Assembly: GCF_004120195.1 (NCBI RefSeq)
Contig: NZ_SCHN01000011.1
Span: 124,001-188,000 of the forward strand
DNA length: 64,000 nucleotides
Direction of reading: 5' to 3'
Source: Enterovibrio baiacu
Lineage (GTDB): Bacteria; Pseudomonadota; Gammaproteobacteria; Enterobacterales; Vibrionaceae
Below the pieces are notes generated by a model that did no database searches, had not been told where the DNA came from, and saw only the letters and a list, made by a program, of their open reading frames with translations. Made by a program: the position numbers and the translations under genes. Positions 1 to 10,080 of this stretch are shown piece after piece. Position 1 is the stretch's first letter, and every line of letters begins with the position of its first letter.

Positions 1-3000
1 TAGCGGCGATGGCAATTTCGAGCAATCGACCTTTAACCTGCCATTTACCGTCTTCGACGCGGACGGCGACGAGAGCAATAGCGCGGAAGTGAGCATTACC
101 ATTAAAGATGGTGTGCCAACAACCGGTGGTGAGCAACTGGATGGCAGCGGAAATCCTGTCGACATACTTGAGCTCAATGAGAATGTCACTACCCAAGATG
201 CATCAGAATCTAATTCTGTAACAGGCTCTTTCGATTTGGTCGCAACCACCGACAAATTGGTGCCTGATACATTAAGTATTGAAGATTTTGCGTCATTGCA
301 GACCGAGTTGATGGGGCTGCAAAACAACGAGGGCGAGAACGTCGATGGCGTGACGCTGGTTGAAAGTGTCGACGGCGACGGTAATCGTGTGTTGACTGTT
401 GCCGCATCTGTAGGCGGAGAGACAGTGCTTGAGTTTGTCTTTACTGCAACGCAAGCCGCAGACTCTCTCGATGTCACGGTAGAAACGGCTTTCCATCAAT
501 ATGCGCCGTTGAATCATCCTCAGGATCCAGATGCTGCGCAGCAAGAGGGGGATGTGACGGCGAATGGCGACGTTATTTCAATCAAGATCCCTGTTCAAAT
601 TCTCGACACTGACGGTAACAGTCTGATTAATCCAGACAGCACTTATGACCCAAGCGCGCCAGACACGCAAGGGCGCATCGTCACGTTTGAAATTAAAGAT
701 GATCAACTCGATACGGCAGAAGAAAGCACCGCCGATACGCTCACTGTGAATGAAAGCAGTATCGATGGCAGCGCGACAAGCCACCAAGGTTCTCAAGCCA
801 GTGGTAACTTGAACATTGATGACACCAACGACAGTGGTAACCCTAACAACCTCGATACCAATGATGGTGCGGGCGACACGTTGAAGGATTTCAACTTTGA
901 AACCGACTTCGTGACCTATCCGGATGGTCAGCCAGTGTTGTCCGGTGATTTTCCTGTTCGTATGGAGCAACGCCCTGAAGGTGACACCTTCCCGAAAACG
1001 TACGTCGGTTTTGCTGATGATAATTCCGGTGATGCACGCGATGTGTTCACCGTGGTTCTCGAATCTGACGGTAGCTTCTCTTTTGAGTTGTTAGCGGGGC
1101 TTGATCACGCAGAAGGCGATGGAATCAATACCTTGAGCTTCAACTTGACGGCATTCGCGACGGATGCGGATGGTGACGTCGTTTCGCAAATCACCGTTCC
1201 AATCACAGTGACCGATGATGTCCCGCGCACCGAAGGCAACTTGGCCATCGAAATTGGTGACCTTGTTGGGACACCTGCGACGGTTTCACTGGATGTGTTT
1301 GAGATCACCGACCCATCACAAAACCCTGGCATTGAAGATCTACAAGGCGCTGACAGCTCAACGCTGATCACGCGTTTGTTCAATGGTATTGAATGGGTTG
1401 ATGTGTCGACGCGCCGTGATTCAGAGATCGAAATTTACTCTGAAACCGATAATTCTATTCAAATTGGTACGGTGGAAATTGACCCGCGTACTGACCCTGT
1501 CGGCCAAATTACCTTCACCTCGACCGATTCCAATGTGATTGGTTCTGTCGATCAAAATATCCTCTTCGAAGTTACCGACGCAGATGGGGACGTGGTTGAA
1601 GGCAGCATTGCGCTGACCATTGAAGACCAAACCCCTACCATTGTTGTGAACCCATCAGCGTCGGGAGAACAGCAAGAAATCAGTGGTGTGGAAGACCAAG
1701 GTCAAGACAATACCGACACAGAAGCTGATGGCGTGACGCCTGCGAACGGCATTGCAATCAACATGCAGTTGAGCGTTGGTGATAATGATTTGGGCGAAGC
1801 GCTCGAAGAAAACGGCAGCTTAGTGCTCAACGGTGAAGTGACGCTCGCAACACGCGATGTGGCGGGCGACATTGGTGGAACCTTCTATTTCAACGGCACC
1901 GCCATTACGCCTGATGGTGATGGCAACATCGTGTTTGATAGCACCATGTTCGAAGCCGTTGACGGTTCAGATCCTGTCACGTTTAACCTCGTGGGCATCA
2001 CCTTTGTTCCAGATCCAGATTATTCATCGTACGACGACACTGACCTTATCGAGTTTGATGTTGAGCTAGAAGTGAATGGGCACGATCCTGTCTTTACGTC
2101 GTCCCCGATGCAGATCAACATTGATGGCATCGCCGATACACCAAGCATTACCTTGATTGGTGATGCCGCAGACGGTGTGTTCGAGATTCAAGAAGATCAC
2201 AATCCGTTTGACCCGTTCAACCCTGAACCTTTCCGTCTAGGGGATTTGGTCAGCACCGAACTGCAAGACACAGACGGCTCGGAATCATTGCGCCTTGAGA
2301 TCACCCTGTCGCCAGACGTGGGTGAATTACGTGGCGGACGCATTGTTCTTGAAGACGGTGTGTGGAAGCTGGCCGATCCGTCATTACTGAGCGGCGTGAG
2401 CTTTACGCCTGATGAAAATTTCAGTGGTGATATTACGGTCACCGTGAAAGCCATCTCGACAGAAAGCGACCCAGCAGTGGTTGATACAGCAGAAACCGAT
2501 ACCTCGTTCATCATTCGTGTTGAACCGTCTGCCGATGATGCGCGACTCACCACACGTCGCGTCTTTGGCAGTGAAGATGCGGGTAATGCTGACCCAGATA
2601 TTGCGGAGAGCAATACGGCCATTGCGCTTGGCAGTGCGATCACGCTGCAATCTATCGATGATACTGACGGCTCGGAAGCGCTGTTTGTGCGTATCTTCGA
2701 CATCCCAGATGGGGCGGTGTTGCAACTGAATGATGGCACGACGATCACGACACTCACAGACACAGATCGTGTGTCGATTGATGATTTAGACAAACTTGAA
2801 ATCGTTCCTCCTGTGCACAGCAATGAGAACTTTACTTTGCAGGTCGAAGGCATTGTTGTAGACAGTGCGGTGGGGTCTCCTGACAGTGAACGTATCATTT
2901 CAGCGGAATCGCTCGAGGTTGTGCTGACGGGCGTTGCTGATGTGCCTGTGTTTGACGTTAACGACCCAGGTACGGACGCCGGGCAATGGGCATTCGATGC

Positions 3001-6000
3001 CGACACGGGCGTTGTTTCGACCTCGGTGCCGGAAGACGGCTTGGCAGGTGATGGCTTGGTGGCTGTCGATTTCAACTTGGTGTCAGGTGAAAATGCATTG
3101 TCACCGTCAGACACCTCAGAGTCGCTATCCCTCATCATCTCAAACCTACCAGATGGACTGAGCTTTGTTCAGGTCGATGGTAGCGGTGTCGAAACAGAAG
3201 TCGAACTGACCTTCGCAGGGTGGGTCACGAACGCCGATGGCGAATCTGTGCAGAGCTACGTGATTGACCACACTGGGTTTGCGGATGGCAATGTCTACAT
3301 CAAGTTGCCGCCAAACCTGACAGAAGACATCAAAATTGATGCACGTTTGGTTGCCACAGAAAATGACGGTGACGAAGCGGTGCTTGATACCGCTATCGAA
3401 ATTAAGATCGATACCCCTCAAATTGATGCCGAAGACTATGTGGAATCGACGTCCATCGGCAAAGAAGATGAGTGGATCGACGTTAACTGGATGCCTGATT
3501 TATCCATTTCAGGCATTGACGATTCCAATGCACAAGGTGCAGAAGAAATCGTGGTTGGTGCGGTGATTTCTGGCTTTGATGCCACTGATAGCGTTCAGTT
3601 GGTGAAAGGCACGGATGTGATCACGCTGACACCGACTGGTGGCACCATTGTGATTTCAGAAGCGCAGATCACTGACGGCTATCAGTTGCAGGTTAAACGC
3701 GCTGAAAACAGTGACGTCGACCTGACATTGAATACCGTTGTTACAGTGAGGCAGGCTGATTTTGAAGACCCTTCAATCACCAGAGAGAAAGACATCGAAG
3801 GTGTCGTCAATGTGAACATTGAAGCCAAAGTTGAAGAAGACGGCTTGTTGACCTTTGTGGATAGCGATGGCAATTCAACGTCGAACCTGTCTACAGCGTC
3901 AAACGGTGTGATTGAACTGAAAGATGCCATCCGATATGACGAGCTCGATCTAACGAGTGATGAAGTACCGATCAAAGTGGTTATCACCGATCTTGCGGAT
4001 GGTTTCTATGTGACCAACTCTCTCTATGATGGAGACGGCGGTTGGATCTTGAATGACCCGAATGATTTCAGCATCGTCGCGCCAGAAAACTCGAGCGGAA
4101 CGACCACGTTTACAATGACGGCGCTGGTGGTTGATGAAGGTGACAACAACGAAGAAGATGTCAGCCTTCCGGTGCAAGTGAGCAGCAACACCATTACGCT
4201 GACTTACGAAAACACCACAGACACGGGCAACATCGCGCAGGTAATTGCTGTGCCGACCGACCCTGTTGTCGCGACGGGTGATGAAGATAACCCTATCTCT
4301 CTACAAAGCTTGGGCGAGGCACTCAATGTCAATTGGCCAGCAACTGGTGACACTGAATTTGACCAAGTTTCCTTTATCATCAAAGGCGAAGACTTGCCTG
4401 TAGGCGCAGTGGTTGGTGGGGCTAACTACCATGTCGAAACAGACATCTATGTGTTTGATCCACCGGGCATGCAATCGTCAGGTAACCCTTACCCAGATGG
4501 CTTTGATCTGTCTGAGCTGACCATTACTGCACCTGATGACTTTGCGGGCGAACTGCAAATACCTATCTCCATTGTTAGCGTGGATTCGTCGAGTGGTAAT
4601 ACGTCGACCTCTGACGTGGTTGTGGAATTGCACGTTAACCCATTGGCGGATGTACTGCCGCCAACGGGGGCAGAGCAGCCAAGCGATAACACCATTGATT
4701 ACAGCTTCTCGTTAACCGTGAAAGAAACACAAGGGCTTGATGAAAATCAGCAGCCAGTGACGGGAACCGCAACAGAAGAAGTGGTGCCTGATGAGGCGTT
4801 AGAAGATGGCCTTGTGATCCTCAGCATCGCAGGTTCATTGGCAGACGTTGATGCCGTGAATGGTGAAGAAACCATTTCCAATGCAGAACTCACCGTCGAT
4901 GCTAGCATGGGTAGCTTTGTCCTGCCGGATGGTTCAGAGAGCACGACCGTTTCACTGTCTGGTGTGGACATTACCAATATCAAATTCAAACCCGCACCCG
5001 ATTTCAGTGGTGAAGTCAGCATTGATGCGAGCTTGACCATCACGGACACGGCAACCATTGATGGCGCGCAAGTGTCAGATTCTCGCGATGTCACCACGTC
5101 CTTCACGTTTGACGTGACGCCAGTGAATGACACCGTCACCATCACGCAAGACGGTGTGGAGCTTGCTGACGGCGAAGTGATTGAAGTTGAAGGCGCTGAA
5201 GACGGATCTGGTGGTATTTCATTGGCATCCATCGGTGCCTCTTTCAGTGATGTCGATGGGTCTGAAACCCTGGCATCGGTGATTGTTAGCAATGTGCCAG
5301 AAGGCTTTACACTCAATGTTCCTGCATCGAACGCGGGTGAAGGGCAATGGGTCATTGCTGCTGAAGATTTGTCCAACCTGACGAATCTGTCTGAAATCGC
5401 CCTCGTGCCGCCGAAAGACTTTAGCGGCACAGTGGATTTCGTGTTGACGATTTACACCAAAGAAGCGGGGTTGAACTTCGTTGTTGGTGAAAGCCAAGAT
5501 CTCACGCTGACGGTCACGCCTGAGGGAGACGGCGCGACAGCGAGTGTGGTTGCTGCCGCATCCACGGTGGAAGACACGGCTGTTACGCTTGAGATGGAAA
5601 TCAACGCACTTGATGCGAATCCAAGCCTCAGCACCACAGGTCAACCTGCTGGCGTTAGCTTTACAGAGAATGGTCCGGAGACCATATTGATCACGGTTTC
5701 AGGCATTCCTGAAGGCGGTAAGATCATCCTCCCTGATGGTGTAACCGGTACCGTGACGCCAGAAACGTCTGACGGTGGTGATGTTGTTGTCGCAGTTGAC
5801 AATACCAGCTTGAACGATTTGACCTTCTTACCGCCCCCGGATGCAAACGGCGAGTTCGTCTTAGATTTGGCGATTCAAACATCCGACAACGGGCAAGTTT
5901 CGGCTGATGTGGTGAACAAGCAAGTCACTGTGTCAGTGTCAGCGGTGAATGATGCGCCAGTCAACATCATTGCAGATAGCTATGACGCCGAAGAAGACAC

Positions 6001-7738
6001 CATTTTGACCATCACTGATCTTCAAGTCAGTGATGTTGATGTGGCGGAAGGGACATCGATTGTTGCTGTTGAACTCGTGGTTGGCGCAGGCAATGTGCTT
6101 GACCTGGTGGGCGACACGACAGGCATCGATGTCACAGGCCAAGGCACGAACACCATTACCCTTGAAGGTGATATTGATGCGGTTAATGCGCTGCTTGCTG
6201 CGGGCGTAACGTATGAGTTTGCCGGTGAGAATACCTCCGGCTCGGATGAAATTCAGATGACAACGCGTGACCGAGGTAACTTCGGTACGGGCGGTCAGAA
6301 ATTCGACCGAGACACAGTCGATATCATCGTTGCACCGAAAGCGGATTTGCCTGAACTGACATCCGCAGCGCAATTGGCATCCATGCGCGCAGCAACAGGT
6401 GCATTAATGCCATTGCTTGGTTTGATGGCCAGTGTGGTTGACCCGATTGCCGATGAGTTCTCTGTTACCTTCAGCGGCCTAGGGACGGTTGGTCAAGTCG
6501 TCGACAGTACGGGCACGCCTGTCGGCACAGATAACGGCGATGGCACATGGACGTTTGACCAAGGTACCTTGGCAATGACCGACCTGTCGACGCTAAACCT
6601 TATGTTCAGTGGTCAGCCGGCGGGTGACGTTACCATTACGGCACTGTCTGATGTGGATGACGGCGAGCCGCTATCATCCACCATCACGGTGAATGTCGAA
6701 GTGGTAGATACATCGACGGATCCTGTGTTGAACGACACCGACAACAGCAACGCTGACCTTGTGATTGATGGCACAGCAAATACCACAGTGTATGGCGGTG
6801 CTGCCGATGACATTCTTGTTGGTGGCTTAGGCGAGGATATCCTTGTCGGCGGCGCGGGCGATGATGAACTGTGGGGCGGTGAACGCAACGGCACTGGCGA
6901 TGGCCAGAAAGATACCTTCGCGTGGGAATCTGGCGATTTCGGTACGGCGGCAGCGCCAGCGACAGACACCATCAAAGACTTCGAAACTGGCATTGATGTT
7001 ATTGATATTTCAGCTGCGTTTGCCGCAGACGGTATCTTTACCTTCACAGAGTTGGCGAATCGCCTCGATATTCAAACGGTCGATGGCAATACACGTATTC
7101 AAGTGATGGATGACACAAGCAGCCCGATTCAAAACATCATTGTTGAAGGCAAAACGCTCGACACCTTGTTAGGGATGGACGCGACAACACTGACACAAGA
7201 TGAAATTCTTGAGTCCATGTTGATGGCTGGCCAGCTTGTCGTCTTCGATTCGTCGGCAACACAGTTTGGTACGGAAGCCGATGATACCTTGGTGGCTGAT
7301 CCTGCAGGCGAGCGCATTTACGCGGGCGATGGTGATGACACTATTGAAGCGGGGCTTGGCGATGACATCCTTGTTGGCGGTGAAGGGGATGATGTGTACA
7401 CATGGACGACGTCTAGCGTTAGTACCACCTCCAACACTGATACCGTTGGCGACTTTGAATTGGGTGACAGTGTCACGGGTGATAAGTTAGATGTATCAGC
7501 GCTTCTTCCTGACACAGTTGATAGCTCTTCGAGTATCGCAGAGCTCCTCGACTACATTCGTCCTGAAATGACAGACGATGGGCTGACCTTGCACGTTTCA
7601 CAAACGGCGGGCGGCACAGAGGTGCAAGACATCGTATTGCACAATGTTGGCTTCACCGAACTGGGGCTTGATTCAGGGGCGACAGGCACACAAATCCTTG
7701 ACGAGTTATTACAACAGCAGGCGCTTAAGCTCGATTAA
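1..7738 (+). CDS. Giant RTX adhesin, C-terminal part (5'-truncated by window)
   Basis: Secreted surface protein of the large repetitive adhesin class (VCA0849/FrhA-like, type I secretion), probably for attachment or biofilm. The frame is open from base 2, so the GTG at 89 is an internal valine and the true start lies outside the window; about 2,578 residues are visible. The body is a series of acidic, Thr/Ser-rich beta-sandwich repeats with recurring DADGD, DTDGSE and DFSG motifs typical of VCBS/cadherin-like or T1SS-143 repeats. I saw no cysteine in it. Two blocks of calcium-binding GGxGxDxLxGG nonapeptides lie near 6788-6880 and 7312-7404, followed by the DTVGDFELGD-type type I secretion target region and a C-terminus ending LKLD. 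A hydrophobic patch (MPLLGLMASVV) lies near 6410. The partner ABC exporter is not in the window. The family assignment is strong; the ligand is unknown. Confidence 0.93.
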   Translation, partial: SGDGNFEQSTFNLPFTVFDADGDESNSAEVSITIKDGVPTTGGEQLDGSGNPVDILELNENVTTQDASESNSVTGSFDLVATTDKLVPDTLSIEDFASLQTELMGLQNNEGENVDGVTLVESVDGDGNRVLTVAASVGGETVLEFVFTATQAADSLDVTVETAFHQYAPLNHPQDPDAAQQEGDVTANGDVISIKIPVQILDTDGNSLINPDSTYDPSAPDTQGRIVTFEIKDDQLDTAEESTADTLTVNESSIDGSATSHQGSQASGNLNIDDTNDSGNPNNLDTNDGAGDTLKDFNFETDFVTYPDGQPVLSGDFPVRMEQRPEGDTFPKTYVGFADDNSGDARDVFTVVLESDGSFSFELLAGLDHAEGDGINTLSFNLTAFATDADGDVVSQITVPITVTDDVPRTEGNLAIEIGDLVGTPATVSLDVFEITDPSQNPGIEDLQGADSSTLITRLFNGIEWVDVSTRRDSEIEIYSETDNSIQIGTVEIDPRTDPVGQITFTSTDSNVIGSVDQNILFEVTDADGDVVEGSIALTIEDQTPTIVVNPSASGEQQEISGVEDQGQDNTDTEADGVTPANGIAINMQLSVGDNDLGEALEENGSLVLNGEVTLATRDVAGDIGGTFYFNGTAITPDGDGNIVFDSTMFEAVDGSDPVTFNLVGITFVPDPDYSSYDDTDLIEFDVELEVNGHDPVFTSSPMQINIDGIADTPSITLIGDAADGVFEIQEDHNPFDPFNPEPFRLGDLVSTELQDTDGSESLRLEITLSPDVGELRGGRIVLEDGVWKLADPSLLSGVSFTPDENFSGDITVTVKAISTESDPAVVDTAETDTSFIIRVEPSADDARLTTRRVFGSEDAGNADPDIAESNTAIALGSAITLQSIDDTDGSEALFVRIFDIPDGAVLQLNDGTTITTLTDTDRVSIDDLDKLEIVPPVHSNENFTLQVEGIVVDSAVGSPDSERIISAESLEVVLTGVADVPVFDVNDPGTDAGQWAFDADTGVVSTSVPEDGLAGDGLVAVDFNLVSGENALSPSDTSESLSLIISNLPDGLSFVQVDGSGVETEVELTFAGWVTNADGESVQSYVIDHTGFADGNVYIKLPPNLTEDIKIDARLVATENDGDEAVLDTAIEIKIDTPQIDAEDYVESTSIGKEDEWIDVNWMPDLSISGIDDSNAQGAEEIVVGAVISGFDATDSVQLVKGTDVITLTPTGGTIVISEAQITDGYQLQVKRAENSDVDLTLNTVVTVRQADFEDPSITREKDIEGVVNVNIEAKVEEDGLLTFVDSDGNSTSNLSTASNGVIELKDAIRYDELDLTSDEVPIKVVITDLADGFYVTNSLYDGDGGWILNDPNDFSIVAPENSSGTTTFTMTALVVDEGDNNEEDVSLPVQVSSNTITLTYENTTDTGNIAQVIAVPTDPVVATGDEDNPISLQSLGEALNVNWPATGDTEFDQVSFIIKGEDLPVGAVVGGANYHVETDIYVFDPPGMQSSGNPYPDGFDLSELTITAPDDFAGELQIPISIVSVDSSSGNTSTSDVVVELHVNPLADVLPPTGAEQPSDNTIDYSFSLTVKETQGLDENQQPVTGTATEEVVPDEALEDGLVILSIAGSLADVDAVNGEETISNAELTVDASMGSFVLPDGSESTTVSLSGVDITNIKFKPAPDFSGEVSIDASLTITDTATIDGAQVSDSRDVTTSFTFDVTPVNDTVTITQDGVELADGEVIEVEGAEDGSGGISLASIGASFSDVDGSETLASVIVSNVPEGFTLNVPASNAGEGQWVIAAEDLSNLTNLSEIALVPPKDFSGTVDFVLTIYTKEAGLNFVVGESQDLTLTVTPEGDGATASVVAAASTVEDTAVTLEMEINALDANPSLSTTGQPAGVSFTENGPETILITVSGIPEGGKIILPDGVTGTVTPETSDGGDVVVAVDNTSLNDLTFLPPPDANGEFVLDLAIQTSDNGQVSADVVNKQVTVSVSAVNDAPVNIIADSYDAEEDTILTITDLQVSDVDVAEGTSIVAVELVVGAGNVLDLVGDTTGIDVTGQGTNTITLEGDIDAVNALLAAGVTYEFAGENTSGSDEIQMTTRDRGNFGTGGQKFDRDTVDIIVAPKADLPELTSAAQLASMRAATGALMPLLGLMASVVDPIADEFSVTFSGLGTVGQVVDSTGTPVGTDNGDGTWTFDQGTLAMTDLSTLNLMFSGQPAGDVTITALSDVDDGEPLSSTITVNVEVVDTSTDPVLNDTDNSNADLVIDGTANTTVYGGAADDILVGGLGEDILVGGAGDDELWGGERNGTGDGQKDTFAWESGDFGTAAAPATDTIKDFETGIDVIDISAAFAADGIFTFTELANRLDIQTVDGNTRIQVMDDTSSPIQNIIVEGKTLDTLLGMDATTLTQDEILESMLMAGQLVVFDSSATQFGTEADDTLVADPAGERIYAGDGDDTIEAGLGDDILVGGEGDDVYTWTTSSVSTTSNTDTVGDFELGDSVTGDKLDVSALLPDTVDSSSSIAELLDYIRPEMTDDGLTLHVSQTAGGTEVQDIVLHNVGFTELGLDSGATGTQILDELLQQQALKLD

Positions 7739-7773
7739 GGGCGCGCGCTCACTGCGAGTGTCAATGGACAACA

Positions 7774-7805
7774 AAAAGCACTGCGTTCAGGCGGTGCTTT
7801 TTTTA
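7774..7805 (+). terminator. Rho-independent terminator of the adhesin gene
   Basis: An AAAGCAC arm pairs with GTGCTTT, extended by a G-T wobble and two GC pairs around a GTTCAG loop, and runs into seven T. It starts 36 bp after the adhesin stop codon. Confidence 0.85.
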
Positions 7806-7868
7806 TTGTCGCTGTTCGTTTACCGTCGGCGACGCTATATTGAAGAAAATCAGTTAGAAAGTAGAAAC

Positions 7869-8624
7869 ATGAAAACCTTATTTGCACACCGAGGCATGTC
7901 CTCACTCGCGCCAGAGAACACCTTGTCAGCATTCTCACTCGTTCCTCAGTACGGACTGGATTGGATTGAATGTGACGTCGATATTCTTGCCGATGGCACC
8001 ATTGTAGTAAGCCATGACGATACCTTGGACCGTTGCACTGACCGTCCAGGTAGTCTCTATGATTTAACGAAAGAAGACCTGCAAGATATCGATGCGGGCA
8101 GCTGGTTTGCTGATGAGTTTATTGGCGAGCGGCTTCCCACATTTTCTGACTTCATCACCTTGGTGAATACGCTCAAGATTAACGTTAATGTGGAGATCAA
8201 ATCTTGTACCGCAGGGTGGGAGATGTCGGAAAAGCTGATTGACGGCGTACTGGCGGAATTGAAGAACCTCAACAAAACGAGCGACCTTCTTGTGTCATGT
8301 TTCAACCCGCTTGTATTGGCAGAGTTTAAACGTCGCAGTCCACAAACCAATGTGGCGTGTTTGTTCTCACGAGAAATGTTGCTAGAAGGGGATTGGCTTT
8401 CTGTGTTGCAAGCGTGCAAAGCCGACACGATCAACGTTGATGATACCGGCCTGACAAAAGAGCAAGTTATTGAGATGAAAAGCCATGGCTATGCCGTGAA
8501 CGTGTATACCGTGAACCACTTAGGGCGCGCCAATCAGCTCTTTAATTGGGGCGTTGACGGCGTATTCACGGATGTTGGGCAAAATTTCCCTTCTCGATAC
8601 CGACATATTAATCAAGAAAAATAG
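7869..8624 (+). CDS. ugpQ: Glycerophosphoryl diester phosphodiesterase (UgpQ/GlpQ-type, cytosolic)
   Basis: Hydrolyses glycerophosphodiesters to sn-glycerol-3-phosphate plus an alcohol. The protein is 251 residues with the GDPD core: FAHRGMSSLAPENT near the N-terminus (catalytic HRG and ENT), ECDVDILADG and VVSHDDTLDRCT (metal and catalytic residues), then the VEIKS strand and a C-terminal GVDGVFTD loop. I chose the ATG at 7869 because homology begins immediately after it; the open frame extends upstream only through the terminator region. There is no signal peptide, so it resembles cytosolic UgpQ more than periplasmic GlpQ. No ugp transporter genes lie nearby; it seems to be a single-gene unit. 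Confidence 0.9.
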   Translation: MKTLFAHRGMSSLAPENTLSAFSLVPQYGLDWIECDVDILADGTIVVSHDDTLDRCTDRPGSLYDLTKEDLQDIDAGSWFADEFIGERLPTFSDFITLVNTLKINVNVEIKSCTAGWEMSEKLIDGVLAELKNLNKTSDLLVSCFNPLVLAEFKRRSPQTNVACLFSREMLLEGDWLSVLQACKADTINVDDTGLTKEQVIEMKSHGYAVNVYTVNHLGRANQLFNWGVDGVFTDVGQNFPSRYRHINQEK

Positions 8625-8648
8625 TCTAAGTCACTCTTATTGATAGGT

Positions 8649-8676
8649 GGTGCTTATTGAATTGATAATAAGCACC
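8649..8676. promoter_or_regulatory. Perfect 10-bp dyad between ugpQ and dps
   Basis: GGTGCTTATT and AATAAGCACC are separated by 8 bases. No T-run follows on the plus strand, so it is not a standard terminator. It lies 87 bp upstream of the dps start and could be an operator for dps or a hairpin at the ugpQ 3' end. The role is inferred only. Confidence 0.4.
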
Positions 8677-8763
8677 CATTATCCCTCCTGCCTTCGTTGC
8701 CGTAATCTAACCCCATAATCAAAGAGGACATTGAGCCTCAGACAAACATCAAGGGGAAAGACC

Positions 8764-9237
8764 ATGACAACCATTAACATTGGTATTAACGAGCAAGACA
8801 GATTGGCAATTGCACAAGGGTTGAAGCATCTACTTGCGGATTCTTATACCTTGTATTTGCAAACCCACAATTTCCACTGGAACGTTACGGGTAAGCAATT
8901 CCGCGATTTGCACACCATGTTTGAAGAGCATTACAACGCACTGGCGTTAGCGGTGGATGACATTGCTGAGCGTATTCGTACCCTGGGTGTTGCGGCGCCT
9001 GGTACATACAAAGCGTTTGCTGAGTTGAGTGCGATTGAAGAAGTGGATGGTGTGCCGAGTGCAGATGACATGATTGATATTCTGACGCGCGGTCATGAGC
9101 AAGTGGTGCGCACCGCGCGTCATGTTCTCAAACTCGCCCAACAAGCGGACGATGAATCCTCAGCATCTTTGGTTTCAGACCGTATGCGAGAGCATGAGAA
9201 AACAGCGTGGATGTTAAGAGCACTGCGCGAAGTATAA
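8764..9237 (+). CDS. dps: Dps, DNA-binding ferritin-like stress protein
   Basis: Mini-ferritin of 157 residues that forms dodecamers, oxidises Fe(II) with H2O2 and shields DNA in starved or oxidatively stressed cells. The ferroxidase signature is clear: [10 protein letters not shown], then [20 protein letters not shown] and AERIRTLG. The ATG at 8764 has a GGGGAAAG ribosome-binding site; an upstream in-frame extension in the open frame has no homology. The N-terminal tail is short with few lysines, so direct DNA binding of the E. coli Dps kind is less certain. It is monocistronic, flanked by the 8649 dyad and the 9278 terminator. Confidence 0.95.
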   Translation: MTTINIGINEQDRLAIAQGLKHLLADSYTLYLQTHNFHWNVTGKQFRDLHTMFEEHYNALALAVDDIAERIRTLGVAAPGTYKAFAELSAIEEVDGVPSADDMIDILTRGHEQVVRTARHVLKLAQQADDESSASLVSDRMREHEKTAWMLRALREV

Positions 9238-9277
9238 GTATCGTACTGCTTGGTCGTGTCCATCAGCGCCAATAAAC

Positions 9278-9304
9278 AAAACCGCCTACGTTAAGGGCGG
9301 TTTT
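9278..9304. terminator. Bidirectional terminator between dps and the DUF1353 gene
   Basis: AAAACCGCC and GGCGGTTTT form a perfect stem around a 9-base loop. The A-run on one side and T-run on the other allow it to serve both convergent genes. Confidence 0.8.
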
Positions 9305-9352
9305 GCTGCGTGTGAATTGGACAGCGATGCAATAAAATGGGTGACGTGATGA

Positions 9353-9820
9353 TTAGCTACCTGCATTTTCAACGCGGTCAATAATGATCTGTGGAAATTG
9401 GTATCTGTCTTTATTCTCTCGATTGCGAACAAGCCGATAAAGCTTTTCTAGGTAATCCTCGTCGTCTTTATCGTTCTCCCAGAAAAAACGCCCAGCCGCT
9501 TTTACTGCTCCCCACATCAAGTTGGCGCGAAGGTTGTCCACCCCGTTATCGCGCAGTAATCGATAGAAGATGTCATCAGCGAGTTCAATCTCGACTTGAT
9601 GGTTGTAGTAAAGCCAGTCATGTACCAGTGCTGGCATCATCACATCAGGATGAAAAGGGGTAAACGTTGCCTGCCATGCAGGGGCTGGAATGCTCGCGCC
9701 ATCATAGCGGAAGTACTTTGGCACAACGATATCGACCCCTTCCGCAACAATTTCAAAATCCCATGTCAGTTCATATTTGTTTACGATGGCATTTGGGAAT
9801 AGTTTCGGTTGTTTTAGCAT
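9353..9820 (-). CDS. DUF1353 family protein
   Basis: A 155-residue soluble protein. The segment around residues 33-75 has the DUF1353 pattern: VVPKYFRYDGASIPAP, then MMPALVHDWLYY, followed by ELADDIFYRLLRDNG and a hydrophobic WGAVKAAGRFFW helix. DUF1353 members occur in phages and in bacterial chromosomes; the biochemical function is unknown, and the conserved HDWLY and ADDIF residues suggest a possible metal or catalytic site (inference). It has no signal peptide. The start is ATG at 9820. It is convergent with dps and shares its terminator. No other phage gene is visible nearby. Confidence 0.8.
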   Translation of the reverse strand: MLKQPKLFPNAIVNKYELTWDFEIVAEGVDIVVPKYFRYDGASIPAPAWQATFTPFHPDVMMPALVHDWLYYNHQVEIELADDIFYRLLRDNGVDNLRANLMWGAVKAAGRFFWENDKDDEDYLEKLYRLVRNRENKDRYQFPQIIIDRVENAGS

Positions 9821-10057
9821 GCAAAACCTCTAATTCTTATGTTTACCCAGTTTAATACTGGCCACGAACGCTCACGTTAAGACTAGTTGATGCTGTTGAG
9901 TGGTTTGAAAGTAGAGGACTTTCCTTAAAGGAATCTGTAAAACGCTGCGTTTGTATCAATTTTATTATGCAGGGGCGACATTGAGTAAGTGCATTGTCAG
10001 TGCGCCAATGGCCGTGCTTCATGGCGTGAAAAGGGCGATCAAAACTGATAGAAAGGT

Positions 10058-10080
10058 ATGTCGGGCACGACGCCCGACAT
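10058..10080 (-). terminator. Hairpin at the end of the copper operon
   Basis: ATGTCGGGC and GCCCGACAT form a perfect 9-bp GC-rich stem with a 5-base loop, beginning 15 bases after the cupredoxin stop. On the minus strand it is followed only by a mixed ACCTTTCTATC tract, so termination may be leaky; alternatively it protects the mRNA 3' end. Confidence 0.55.

Noticed and set aside
2197-3138. 313-residue Ser-rich open frame opposite the adhesin
   Set aside because: It is a complement-strand shadow of the repetitive coding sequence; composition is Ser/Thr skewed, no domain and no ribosome-binding site.
4747-5430. 227-residue minus-strand open frame in the adhesin
   Set aside because: Same shadow effect of a GC-biased repeat gene; no protein-like pattern.
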